Assembly: GCF_000297775.1 (NCBI RefSeq)
Contig: NZ_JH815517.1
Location: 62,001 to 126,000 of the forward strand
DNA from: Sutterella wadsworthensis 2_1_59BFAA
Lineage (GTDB): Bacteria; Pseudomonadota; Gammaproteobacteria; Burkholderiales; Burkholderiaceae_F
DNA: 64,000 nucleotides
Direction: 5' to 3'
Of the stretch, positions 6,504 through 14,573 are shown piece after piece. The stretch's first letter is position 1, and every line of letters begins with the position of its first letter. A program made the position numbers and the translations under genes. The notes under the pieces were generated by a model, which was not told the origin of the DNA, made no database searches, and worked only from the letters and a program-made list of their open reading frames with translations.

Positions 6504-8492
6504 ATGATTCAACGGCTCTTTCGGACAATGACAGAATCCTTTAACTGGCTCGGGCGGTGCGCCCGGGCAGCGGCTTTCGGCATCGCCGCACTCCTTCTGC
6601 TGACGATTGCGAGAATCGTCTTCTTCTTCGCCTATAAAAACGACGATCTCGGCTTTCTGAGCGACTTTGCACCTGCAATGGTGATGGGGCTTCGCGTTGA
6701 TGCCAAGTGGCTGGCAATCCTGCTGCTGCCCGCCTGGATCTGCGTTCTCCTTTCCTACTGGAAGGCCTTCTTCTGGAAGCTGGCGCGCATTCTTGCCTTC
6801 GTGGGCATGTTTGTGACGGCGCTTCTGACGGTCATCAACTTCGGCTTTTACGGCTTCTACGCAACGCCCATCAGCCCTATCATCTTCGGCTTCCTTCAGG
6901 ACGACACGAAGGCGATCGTCATCACGATCATGAAGGACTGGCCCGTGTTCACCTACCTGCTTTGTCTGGCGGGTTTCACGGCTCTGCCCTTTGCGTGCAC
7001 CATGCTTCTCGGTCGCAGCCGTGAGCGCAGGGTCGGCAGGGCCGCCTACGGCGTCCTTTCGATTCTTTCGATTGTCGTGATGGCGCTTGTCATTCGCGGT
7101 AGCCTGGGCACCTTCCCGCTTCGAATCCAGAGCTATTCCGTTACGAAGAACGCCTTCATCAACGCCACTGTTCCCAACGGCATGGCTGCCTTCCATGAGG
7201 CCCGAAAGGGCATGCAGGTGCTTGAACTCAAGGGCGGCGCCATTGCCGCCCTCCAGCAGATGGGCTTTGGCAAGGCATCAGATGCTGAGGCTCTCATTGC
7301 CGAGGTTCGCCCTGTACTGCCTCAGAGCAAGCCGCTCAAGTCGCAGCCTCATGTTGTTCTGGCCGTCATGGAGTCCATGGGGCGTGACGTGTTCGAGTCG
7401 CACAAGCCCGGTGTCAACGACACGCTGGGTGCTCTGGCAGGCGAACTCGATTCGGCGCTTGTCTTCAAGCAGTCGCTGTGTGTGGGACAGGCAACCTTCC
7501 CGACGCTCGAGGGCCTGCTTTTCGACTCTCCCCTGAATCCGATCACGCAGAGCCGCTACGGCCGGCACGTCTTCGATTTCTCCCGCATGCTTGAGTACAA
7601 GAAGGCGGGCTACAGGACGATCTTCTTGACGGCGGGTCCCGAGGCCTGGCGTCAGATCGAAACCAATTTTCCGCAACAGGGCTTCGACGAGATTGTCGGT
7701 GCGGGCAAGCTGTCGTCCCGCTATCCCGGCGTCGAGAACGGCACGTGGGGTGTCGGTGACGCCTGGATGTTCAAGCGTGCGGAGGAGATTCTGAAGGAGG
7801 CGGACCAGAAGGGGGAGAAGCTCTTTATCGTGATGCTCTCCACCGCCAATCATCCGCCGCACAGGGTGCCCGACGGCGTCAAGGTCAATCCCGTTTCCTA
7901 CAAGGAGTTGCCGCCCTTCATCACGGACAACAGGTACGACATCCTGACGGGTTCTCTTGAAACCTATCAGTACGCGGCCAATGCTCTGGGCGGATTCGTG
8001 CATGACATGAGACGCGGCGCGCTCAAGCGCGAGCTTCTGATCGTGGCGACCGGCGACCACAATCTTCGCATGTCGTACGCAGGCGGCTACGCCCATCATT
8101 TGCATGGCGTTCCGATTCTGATCTGGGCGCCAGAGAGCCTTGAGGCTGACGCCGGGAAGGTCGACGTCACGCGTTGGGCGGGGCATCGCGACATCTTCCC
8201 GACGATTGCAGGCGTCGTGTTGGGCAGGACGCCCGAAATTCACGAAGGCCGCAACCTGTTTGCCAACGAATCGATGGACCTCATCGTTTCCTATACGGGC
8301 ATCGCAGCGGGCAGCTGGGGTGCCGCCGAGATCAGGGACAACGGAAGCGTGACCTGCTATCGCTGGGAGAATGACCGCATGGTGCCTGAGGATGCCTGCA
8401 CGGGGCTTTCCAAAAAGATGGCCGATGCGGCCAGAGCCCAGAGGGCGCTCGCCGACTACAAGGTCAGGAAGGGGCTTCTCAACGAGAAGTAA
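6504..8492 (+). CDS. LTA-synthase-like sulfatase-family membrane enzyme
   Basis: This 662-residue inner-membrane protein has five predicted transmembrane segments in the first ~200 residues and a large periplasmic alkaline-phosphatase/sulfatase domain from about residue 280. Visible active-site elements are VVLAVMESMGRD (metal ligand Glu at about 290), a likely nucleophile Thr in QATFPTLEG (about 331-334), and metal ligands in ATGDHNLRMS and YAHHLHGVPILIW. The layout is that of LtaS/MdoB-type phosphoglycerol or phosphoethanolamine transferases. In Gram-negatives such enzymes decorate periplasmic glucans or lipid A rather than make lipoteichoic acid. The donor and acceptor here are unknown. 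The start is uncertain: ATG 6504 and ATG 6528 both lack a strong ribosome-binding site. Confidence 0.8.
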   Translation: MIQRLFRTMTESFNWLGRCARAAAFGIAALLLLTIARIVFFFAYKNDDLGFLSDFAPAMVMGLRVDAKWLAILLLPAWICVLLSYWKAFFWKLARILAFVGMFVTALLTVINFGFYGFYATPISPIIFGFLQDDTKAIVITIMKDWPVFTYLLCLAGFTALPFACTMLLGRSRERRVGRAAYGVLSILSIVVMALVIRGSLGTFPLRIQSYSVTKNAFINATVPNGMAAFHEARKGMQVLELKGGAIAALQQMGFGKASDAEALIAEVRPVLPQSKPLKSQPHVVLAVMESMGRDVFESHKPGVNDTLGALAGELDSALVFKQSLCVGQATFPTLEGLLFDSPLNPITQSRYGRHVFDFSRMLEYKKAGYRTIFLTAGPEAWRQIETNFPQQGFDEIVGAGKLSSRYPGVENGTWGVGDAWMFKRAEEILKEADQKGEKLFIVMLSTANHPPHRVPDGVKVNPVSYKELPPFITDNRYDILTGSLETYQYAANALGGFVHDMRRGALKRELLIVATGDHNLRMSYAGGYAHHLHGVPILIWAPESLEADAGKVDVTRWAGHRDIFPTIAGVVLGRTPEIHEGRNLFANESMDLIVSYTGIAAGSWGAAEIRDNGSVTCYRWENDRMVPEDACTGLSKKMADAARAQRALADYKVRKGLLNEK

Positions 8493-8512
8493 ACACCCGG
8501 ATTGAAATGACA

Positions 8513-8547
8513 GCGGGCCCGCAGCCGAGAAGACTGCGGGCCCGCTG
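8513..8547. terminator. Bidirectional hairpin between two convergent genes
   Basis: AGCGGGCCCGCAG (8513-8525) pairs perfectly with CTGCGGGCCCGCT (8535-8547). It lies between the converging LTA-synthase-like gene and queH, so it probably ends both transcripts, though neither side has a long T-run. Confidence 0.65.
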
Positions 8548-8561
8548 TCCATTGAAACTTG

Positions 8562-9182
8562 TCAGCCCTTTCCCGTAAGCCCCAGTGCTTCAAGATAAGG
8601 CTTCATGTGGGCGGGAAGGTCGGAGGGATCGCGTTCTCGAAGATGTCCCATGGAGAATTCGCAGCCGCACCAGAGCTGGTTGTAGAAGTTTTCCTCTCTG
8701 AGGATCTCGCCCCTGCGCTCCTGCAGACCGCCCTTGCGCCAGTTCTGATCCCAGTAGGTGGTGCCGGGGTGCAGGGCAGCCGCTTCGAGCGCGGCCTCTC
8801 GAATCTGATCAAGGCGCTTCCAGCGGCTTCCTGCGAGGGTTGTCGTAAAGCGCCTGATGCCGAGCTTTGCGGCCATGGCGGCGGTGGCCCTCATGCGCAC
8901 GCCGAAACACAGCCTGCAGCGTTCGCCGCGTTCTGGATCGCATTCGTGTCCCTTGACGGCGTTGCGCCAGCCTGCGTGGTCCCAGTCGCCGTCCGTGAAC
9001 GGAACGGCAAGCTTTTCACAGTAGCGGATGCACTCGTTCTTGCGAACGAGATACTCCTCTTCAGGAAATATGTTGGGATTGAAGTAGTAGACGTGAGGCG
9101 CGTAGTCGTTCTGCAGAAGCCATTCGAGAATGGCGGAGGAACAGGGCGCGCAGCAGCTGTGCAGCAGAATGGGTTCTTTCAC
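8562..9182 (-). CDS. queH: Epoxyqueuosine reductase QueH
   Basis: QueH performs the last step of queuosine synthesis, reducing epoxyqueuosine in tRNA to queuosine; it is the non-orthologous replacement of QueG. The 206-residue protein has the family's cysteine signatures: LLHSCCAPCSS at the N-terminus, GERCRLCFGVRM in the middle and YNQLWCGCEFSMG near the end. These bind iron-sulfur/metal centres. The Asp after the first third (DGDWDHAGWRNAVKG) is also typical. The minus strand has a perfect TATAAT at 9224-9219 upstream. The gluQ gene at 53.6 kb, whose product glutamylates queuosine in tRNA-Asp, supports an active queuosine pathway in this organism. Confidence 0.93.
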   Translation of the reverse strand: MKEPILLHSCCAPCSSAILEWLLQNDYAPHVYYFNPNIFPEEEYLVRKNECIRYCEKLAVPFTDGDWDHAGWRNAVKGHECDPERGERCRLCFGVRMRATAAMAAKLGIRRFTTTLAGSRWKRLDQIREAALEAAALHPGTTYWDQNWRKGGLQERRGEILREENFYNQLWCGCEFSMGHLRERDPSDLPAHMKPYLEALGLTGKG

Positions 9183-9218
9183 GGGCTCGGATCCCTTGCT
9201 GAGGATTGAAGTCCGCTC

Positions 9219-9224
9219 ATTATA
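9219..9224 (-). promoter_or_regulatory. -10 element of the likely queH promoter
   Basis: A perfect TATAAT on the minus strand lies 37 bases ahead of the queH start. No good -35 is visible at 16-18 bases, so this is only a partial promoter call. Confidence 0.4.
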
Positions 9225-9227
9225 GGT

Positions 9228-9965
9228 TCAGGAAAAGAACCCGTGGAGGTGCCAGCGGACCTCCGTCTTGTCGGAATCCTCCGTTCGGTAAAGCCAGACG
9301 CGGCGGCCGCTCGAACTTTCGGCCACAAAGTAGTCGCGGATCTCCGAGTCGTCGGCATGGCGCACGGGACCATCAACCAGACGCAGGGACTCTTGACGCC
9401 ATGCAAGTCCATCGTCCGAAGCGTGGAGCGGTAGCGGATCAGAGAGAAGCATCGTGGGCCTCACGTCTGCTTTGCCGGCAGGAGCGCTCATGGGCTTGCG
9501 CGCAAAGGCGTCCGCAACGGGAGCAAGACGGCTCGAGGTGGAGGGAAGGCCTTCATCGAGGTTGCTGAGACGGAAGACGCGTCCCGGACCAAGGCGTGCC
9601 TGAAGTCGGGCGGCAAGCCCCGTCGGGACGGAAGCGTTCGGCGTGTCCCTGATGAGATCAGAGATTTCGGGCTCAAGCGAGAGCGTCATGCGTCGCAGGC
9701 TTCCCGGAATGGGCGTGCGGATCAGTCGGTCGGTCAGGACGTCGGTGAAGGCGCGTGCGCTGCCGTTATTGACGCTGACGACGATCCTGCGGGTTTCGTC
9801 CAGCCCCTCGAGCGTGAGAGTGAGTTCGCCGCCTGAGCAGTCGGCGTTGCCCGCAATCCCTGCGCTGAGACTTTTGACCATTGAGGGAAGTTCCTGCAGA
9901 CGGATGCCGACGGGGACGCTGACGACGGCTTTGAGGGATGTTTTGGCGCAGGTGGCGATGTTCAT
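9228..9965 (-). CDS. Shortened ImuB-like protein (little finger and C-terminal parts only)
   Basis: ImuB is a catalytically dead Y-family polymerase relative that links ImuA and the beta clamp to error-prone DnaE2 during SOS mutagenesis. A normal ImuB has ~450-500 residues; this one has 245. It begins at what looks like the little-finger domain (VVSVPVGIRLQELPSMVKSL, then LTLTLEGLDE) and ends with the typical C-terminal region: LQARLGPGRVFRLS, RPTMLLSDPLPL, RLVDGPVR, IRDYFVAESSSGRRVWLYR and WHLHGFFS. The polymerase palm and fingers are absent. The ATG at 9965 has AAGGAG 8 bases upstream, so it is translated as it stands, 38 bases after imuA. It may be a degraded remnant or a deliberately reduced clamp/ImuA adaptor. 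Confidence 0.7.
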   Translation of the reverse strand: MNIATCAKTSLKAVVSVPVGIRLQELPSMVKSLSAGIAGNADCSGGELTLTLEGLDETRRIVVSVNNGSARAFTDVLTDRLIRTPIPGSLRRMTLSLEPEISDLIRDTPNASVPTGLAARLQARLGPGRVFRLSNLDEGLPSTSSRLAPVADAFARKPMSAPAGKADVRPTMLLSDPLPLHASDDGLAWRQESLRLVDGPVRHADDSEIRDYFVAESSSGRRVWLYRTEDSDKTEVRWHLHGFFS

Positions 9966-10003
9966 GAGCTGGACTCCTTGATGGACGAGCATGAGGGCTG
10001 CGT

Positions 10004-10711
10004 TCAGCAGGCGGGAGAGAGACGGGCCGAGGCGAGAGCCTGTTGCACTTTGCGGCGGCATGCGCGCGGGGCGGGAACGAGGGGCCTTTCCTCCAGACTG
10101 ACGTCTGCTTCCCGCGTGCGGTCGAAGAATGCGCCGCGTCGCGTAGCTCGAACGTGTACGGTGCCGGACCTGCCCGGCCGCAGCATCAGACGGAGTTCGG
10201 CAGGGGACGGCGTGCAGGCCATGCTCGAGGGGCGGATGAGGAAGATCGTCGTGCCCGTCGAGTGCGCGGCCATGTCGAGCCTTGCGAGGGCCGCACCGTC
10301 CTTCCCGTGAACGAGCGGATTGAGCCAGACGACGACGGCCGAGGTTTCTCCGCTGGCGGCGGCCTGTTCCGCGCACCAGAAGGCCTCTTCAGGCGTAGAG
10401 GGAATGGAAAAGAGCTGTCGGTCAAGATCGAGGCCGGCGTCGGCAAGGGCGGGCGCGTAGGGAGCCGCCTCCGAGTCGCAGGGCAGCACCCAGGTGACGT
10501 GCTTCAGGGATGCCAGAGCGGGAAGCAGCATGCGGACCTCTCCGATGCCGGCGTGCGGAATGAAAAGCTCGGTCAGGGCGTTCACGGGAAAGCCGCCCTC
10601 CGTCAGTTCGTCGAGCGCGGGAATGCGGCTTGCAAGGCTGGCAGGGCGTTCGGAACGAGCCTCTCTCAGGGCTGCGGTGAAAAAGTCGGAAAGGACTGCG
10701 GCGGTCGACAT
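10004..10711 (-). CDS. imuA: ImuA, RecA-like accessory protein of translesion synthesis
   Basis: This 235-residue protein matches the ImuA (SulA-like/RecA-fold) family: a short N-terminal helix, then IPALDELTEGGFPVNALTELF, the position of the degenerate Walker A region, then GIGEVRMLLPALASL, VTWVLPCDSEAAPYAPAL and LMLRPGRSGTVHVRATRRG. ImuA interacts with ImuB and RecA in the SOS mutasome. The ATG at 10711 has AGGAG 7 bases upstream. It is the first gene of a two-gene unit with the shortened imuB. No dnaE2 follows, although imuA-imuB-dnaE2 is the usual order in Burkholderiales. I searched the upstream 150 bases for a LexA-type CTG-N10-CAG box and saw none. Confidence 0.8.
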   Translation of the reverse strand: MSTAAVLSDFFTAALREARSERPASLASRIPALDELTEGGFPVNALTELFIPHAGIGEVRMLLPALASLKHVTWVLPCDSEAAPYAPALADAGLDLDRQLFSIPSTPEEAFWCAEQAAASGETSAVVVWLNPLVHGKDGAALARLDMAAHSTGTTIFLIRPSSMACTPSPAELRLMLRPGRSGTVHVRATRRGAFFDRTREADVSLEERPLVPAPRACRRKVQQALASARLSPAC

Positions 10712-11191
10712 GCTGGTACTCCTGAATTTGCTTGAACGTAACACTTGAACGATGCTGTCGTCGTAAGGTCAGTGTACTTTGAGTCTGTCTGTTGCGTATC
10801 GACTCGTGATCCTCTGGCGTGATCCACTTGTATTTCATTCTTGCTATCTTGTTGAAGAGTAAGTAAAAGATTTGTTTTGGTGGTTGATTGCGTGTCTTTG
10901 CAGGATCATGAAAGGATGCAGTGTGTCGCAAGTTGTGCGCCTTCGCAAATCCGCTCCGGGCTTCAGTTTGCGTAAAAGACAGCGTGAGCTGTGTTTGCGT
11001 CAGAACGGCGGGGACGGCTGTTCGGAGGGGGCTTCGAGAGGATCAAATCCGAAAAATGATGCATTTGAAAATTTGACGGAGGTCAAGAAATCGTCAATCT
11101 TCGTGCGATGCCGATGCGCCGCCACCCTTGCTAGACTGTCGTTGCGCACGAAGGACGCCTTTCCTTCGAACAGCTTTCAGGAGAATGCATC
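10712..11191. other. 480-base intergenic region between imuA and yggS
   Basis: These two genes are divergent, so both promoters should lie here. It is visibly richer in A+T than its surroundings. Weak candidates are TTGACG (11073-11078) with a poor -10, and TAGACT (11132-11137), both toward yggS. A 107-codon frame at 10872-11195 has no ribosome-binding site or recognisable family. I see no other clear element. Confidence 0.5.
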
Positions 11192-11920
11192 GTGAGCGAA
11201 CTCAAGCCGGGACTGCCCGAACGACTGGAACGGGTGCGGGGGGAACTTGCGGCCGCGGAGCGTGCGGCGGGCAGGCCTGCGGGCTCCGTCAGGCTCATTG
11301 CCGTCGGGAAGACCTTTCCCGTCGAGGCCTGCGAGGAGGCCTATGCCTGCGGTCAGAGGGCGTTCGGGGAAAACTACGTTCAGGAAGGGGTGGAGAAGAT
11401 CGTGCACTTTCGTGCGGTGCATCCGGAGGATCCCGGCGAGTGGCACTTCATCGGGCCGCTTCAGGCCAACAAAACCCGCCTCGTCGCCGAGCACTTCGAC
11501 TGGGTTCAGTCCGTCGACCGCCTTCGCATTGCGTCGCGGCTTTCCGCTCAAAGACCCGCTGGCATGCCGCCCCTCAACATTCTGATCGAGGTCAACATCG
11601 ACGGAGAGGAGACGAAGTCGGGGGTTGCGCCTTCCGAAGTCGAGGCCTTCGCGGACGAGATCGCCGGCTATCCGGGCCTGAGGCTAAGGGGGCTGATGGC
11701 GATTCCCGCGCCGGCGGCGGACAGCGAATCTCGTCGAAGGCCCCTTGCGGCCATGCGCGCACTCTTCGAGCGGCTCCGTGTGAAGCACCCCGGCATGGAC
11801 ACGCTTTCCATGGGCATGAGCGCCGACATGGACGAGGCGGTGTCGGAGGGCGCGACCATGGTGAGGGTCGGCAGGGCCGTCTTCGGACCGCGCGACTATT
11901 CGGCGAAGTGCGCCGTTTGA
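11192..11920 (+). CDS. yggS: PLP homeostasis protein, YggS/PLPBP family
   Basis: This cytoplasmic protein binds pyridoxal 5'-phosphate and helps balance B6 vitamers and amino/keto acids; it has no known catalytic activity. The 242 residues match the single-domain alanine-racemase-like TIM barrel. The PLP lysine is in RLIAVGKTFP, followed by FGENYVQEGVEK, WHFIGPLQANK, and the phosphate-binding segment LSMGMSADMDEAVSEGATMVRVGRAVFG. Translation appears to start at GTG 11192, with AGGAG 8 bases upstream. In many proteobacteria yggS sits with proC or pilT; here it is alone between the imuA locus and ugp. Confidence 0.93.
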   Translation: MSELKPGLPERLERVRGELAAAERAAGRPAGSVRLIAVGKTFPVEACEEAYACGQRAFGENYVQEGVEKIVHFRAVHPEDPGEWHFIGPLQANKTRLVAEHFDWVQSVDRLRIASRLSAQRPAGMPPLNILIEVNIDGEETKSGVAPSEVEAFADEIAGYPGLRLRGLMAIPAPAADSESRRRPLAAMRALFERLRVKHPGMDTLSMGMSADMDEAVSEGATMVRVGRAVFGPRDYSAKCAV

Positions 11921-12045
11921 GGCAGTTGGATGCAGAAAACGCCTTTCGTAGGGAAAATCCCATCATGATGCCGCGAAGGCCTGCCAGAGCGCACTTTGGA
12001 GGCGGCTTCAGCATCTGGTGGTAGGCGCATCCACCGATCGGCGTA

Positions 12046-12074
12046 TGGACAGGGGAGGGGGCATCCCCTATGAT
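12046..12074 (+). promoter_or_regulatory. Promoter of the ugpBAEC operon
   Basis: TGGACA (12046-12051), a 17-base spacer and TATGAT (12069-12074) each match the sigma-70 consensus at 5 of 6 positions. The start of transcription would be near 12081, leaving a ~125-base leader before ugpB. I found no convincing Pho box beside it, so phosphate control is not supported by sequence. Confidence 0.65.
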
Positions 12075-12204
12075 CCAAAATCGGGCGAAGGCTTTTCGTC
12101 CAAGGAGTTTGCCTTTCCTCCTTCATGGAAGTGCCCTCGGAGACCGGTGACGGATGCTGCTGACGGCGCCTGGCAAAGGCCCCCTCTGCTCAAAGGAGAA
12201 CAGC

Positions 12205-13521
12205 ATGAGCAAAAAGTTTGTCGCTGCCGGCGTGATGGCGGCTTCCCTTATGGCCGCGGGCGCGGCCTCCGCCGCTCCCACTGAAATCACGATGTGGCAT
12301 GCGATGGCCAATACGCTCGGCGACTGGGTTGCCGACGTGACCAAGGACTTCAACGCCAAGACCCCGCAGTGTCATCTCACGTCCACGTACAAGGGCACCT
12401 ACGACCAGACGATGACGTCGGGCATCGCAGCCCACCGCGCAGGACGCTCCCCGAACATTCTTCAGGTGTTTGAAGTCGGCACGGCAACCATGATGTTCAG
12501 CAAGGGTGCCATTGTTCCTGTCGGCGAGCTTCTCGACAAGGCAGGCTACGAATTCAATCCCAAGGACTACATCCCTGCCGTCTACGGCTACTATTCCACG
12601 GCCGACGGCAGGATGCTCAGCTATCCGTTCAACTCCTCCACCACCGTTCTCTACCTCAATCTCACCAAGTTCAAGAACGCAGGCCTGCCGACCGAGCCGG
12701 ACAAGCTCCCGCGCACCTGGCCTGAGATTGAAAAGGCCGCCAAGGCCCTCAAGGCCGCGGGCGAAACCTGCCCGATGACTACTTCCTGGATGGGCTGGAC
12801 CCAGCTCGAGAGCTTCTCCACCTGGCACAACGTCGAGTACGCCACGCTCAACAACGGCTTCGGCGGCACGGGCGCGCGCCTCATGGTCAACTCTCCGCTC
12901 CATCAGCGCCACCTTGAAAATCTGGCCCGCATGGCCAAGGAAGGCACCTTCGTCTACAAGGGCCGCGGCAATCTTGCCGACGCCACCTTCTACTCGGGCG
13001 AATGCGCGATCAACATGGGCTCCTCGGGCTCGCTCGGCAACATCCGCCGCAACGCGAAGTTCGAGTACATGACGATGCCGATGCCCTACTACGAGGGCGT
13101 GCCTGATGCTCCGCAGAACACCGCTATCGGCGGCGCCTCGCTCTGGGCCATGGCAGGCAAGTCCGACGAGCAGAACCGCTGCGTCGCCGAGTTCTTCCAC
13201 TACCTCTCCGACCCGCAGGTTCAGGCGAACAACCACATGCGCACGGGCTATCTCCCGGTGACGCAGAAGGCCTTTGAAATCGCCAAGGCCAGCGGCTACT
13301 ACGAAAAGAATCCGGGCGCAGACGTCGCCGTCAAGCAGATGCTCAAGACGACCGACAAGAGCCGCGGCATTCGTCTCGGCTACCTGCCCAACATCCGCAC
13401 GATCGTTGACGAGGAATTCGAAAAGATCTGGTCCGGCAAGGCGACCGCCAAGGAGGCCCTTGATGCCGTCGTCCGCCGCGGCAACGAGCAGCTCGTCCGC
13501 TTTGAACGCGTGACGAAGTAA
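12205..13521 (+). CDS. ugpB: sn-Glycerol-3-phosphate ABC transporter, periplasmic binding protein
   Basis: UgpB captures sn-glycerol-3-phosphate (or glycerophosphodiesters) in the periplasm and delivers it to UgpAE. The 438-residue precursor starts with a Sec signal peptide (MSKKFVAAGVMAASLMAAGAASA, cleavage after ASA). The mature protein begins TEITMWHAM, as in family 1 solute-binding proteins, and contains GGASLWAMAG and GYLPVT, typical UgpB segments. The ATG at 12205 is preceded by AAAGGAGAA. It is the first gene of ugpB-A-E-C, separated from ugpA by 157 bases with a long stem-loop. The gene order and similarity support G3P uptake, but closely related sugar importers look alike. Confidence 0.88.
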   Translation: MSKKFVAAGVMAASLMAAGAASAAPTEITMWHAMANTLGDWVADVTKDFNAKTPQCHLTSTYKGTYDQTMTSGIAAHRAGRSPNILQVFEVGTATMMFSKGAIVPVGELLDKAGYEFNPKDYIPAVYGYYSTADGRMLSYPFNSSTTVLYLNLTKFKNAGLPTEPDKLPRTWPEIEKAAKALKAAGETCPMTTSWMGWTQLESFSTWHNVEYATLNNGFGGTGARLMVNSPLHQRHLENLARMAKEGTFVYKGRGNLADATFYSGECAINMGSSGSLGNIRRNAKFEYMTMPMPYYEGVPDAPQNTAIGGASLWAMAGKSDEQNRCVAEFFHYLSDPQVQANNHMRTGYLPVTQKAFEIAKASGYYEKNPGADVAVKQMLKTTDKSRGIRLGYLPNIRTIVDEEFEKIWSGKATAKEALDAVVRRGNEQLVRFERVTK

Positions 13522-13593
13522 GCACGAGCCCTTTCCGACGACAGCTCGCGGACGCCCTCGAACCCCTGAAGGCGTCTGTCCTGCTGCGATACC

Positions 13594-13641
13594 GCATCCC
13601 GAAGACGTCAGGGCACACGGCCCTGCCGTCTTGCGGGATGC
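13594..13641 (+). promoter_or_regulatory. Long stem-loop between ugpB and ugpA
   Basis: Three stacked helices form one rod: GCATCCCG (13594-13601) with CGGGATGC (13634-13641), AAGACG (13602-13607) with CGTCTT (13627-13632), and CAGGGC (13609-13614) with GCCCTG (13620-13625), around a 5-base loop. That is 20 base pairs with one mismatch and one bulge. GGTTTTTAAT follows at 13651-13660. Such structures often protect the binding-protein mRNA or act as a partial terminator, so that UgpB outnumbers the membrane subunits. Confidence 0.65.
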
Positions 13642-13678
13642 TTGCGGTTAGGTTTTTAATATCCTCAGAGTCAACAAC

Positions 13679-14560
13679 GTGGAAAAACGAGTCGTATTCC
13701 AAAACCGCTGGCTGCCCTACCTGCTGGTGGCGCCGCAGCTCGCCATTACGCTCATCTTCTTCTTCCTGCCCGCCGGCCAGGCCATCTACCAGTCGGTGCT
13801 GATGCAGGATCCCTTCGGGCTCAGCACGGAATTCGTGGGTCTTCAGAACTTTGAAACGCTTCTGTCCGACCCGAACTATGTCTCGAGCTTCAAGATCACG
13901 ATGGTCTTCTCGGCGCTCGTGGCCTTCCTCGGCCTTGCGATCAGCCTTCTGCTTGCCGTCTGTGCGGACCGCGTGCTGCGCGGCGCCTCGGCCTACAAGA
14001 CCTTCCTCATCGTGCCGTACGCCGTCGCCCCCGCCGTGGCGGGCGTCCTCTGGATGTTCATCTTCAATCCGACGCTCGGCGTTCTCTCCTACGTGATGCG
14101 CATGTTCGGCATCGACTGGAACTATCTGGTCGACGCGGACCAGGCCCTGACGCTTCTCGTCATCGCGGCGGTCTGGAAGCAGGTGAGCTACAACTTCATC
14201 TTCTTCCTCGCAGGTCTGCAGGCCATTCCGAAGTCGCTGCTCGAGGCGGCGGCCATGGACGGCGCGGGTCCCTTCCGCCGCTTCTGGACGGTGGTCTTCC
14301 CGCTGCTGTCGCCCACGACCTTCTTCCTGCTCGTGATGAACATCGTCTACGCGTTCTTCGACACGTTCGCCATCGTCGATGCGACGACCATGGGCGGTCC
14401 GGGGCAGGACACGAACATCCTCGTCTACAAGGTGTTCGTCGACGGCTTCCGCAACATGGACTTCGGCGGCTCCGCCGCACAGTCCGTCATCCTGATGGTG
14501 ATGGTGATCATCCTCACGGTGATCCAGTTCCGCTTCATCGAGCGGCGCGTCAACTACTGA
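13679..14560 (+). CDS. ugpA: Glycerol-3-phosphate ABC transporter permease UgpA
   Basis: One of two inner-membrane subunits forming the translocation channel. The 293 residues contain six predicted transmembrane helices (first [20 protein letters not shown]) and the EAA loop that docks on the ATPase ([20 protein letters not shown]). The start codon is GTG at 13679. It follows ugpB after the stem-loop and is separated from ugpE by only 13 bases. Length, topology and gene order agree with UgpA of the MalF-type permeases. Confidence 0.9.
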   Translation: MEKRVVFQNRWLPYLLVAPQLAITLIFFFLPAGQAIYQSVLMQDPFGLSTEFVGLQNFETLLSDPNYVSSFKITMVFSALVAFLGLAISLLLAVCADRVLRGASAYKTFLIVPYAVAPAVAGVLWMFIFNPTLGVLSYVMRMFGIDWNYLVDADQALTLLVIAAVWKQVSYNFIFFLAGLQAIPKSLLEAAAMDGAGPFRRFWTVVFPLLSPTTFFLLVMNIVYAFFDTFAIVDATTMGGPGQDTNILVYKVFVDGFRNMDFGGSAAQSVILMVMVIILTVIQFRFIERRVNY

Positions 14561-14573
14561 CGGGAGACGACAG

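Noticed and set aside
10712-10800. LexA (SOS) box upstream of imuA
   Set aside because: CTGTCGTCGTAAGGTCAG near 10752 has the CTG/CAG ends but the wrong spacing (12 instead of 10) and no A+T-rich centre.
10872-11195. 107-codon frame upstream of yggS
   Set aside because: It overlaps the yggS start region, has no ribosome-binding site and resembles no family.
11921-12204. Pho box in front of ugpB
   Set aside because: No pair of CTGTCAT-like direct repeats could be found beside the promoter.
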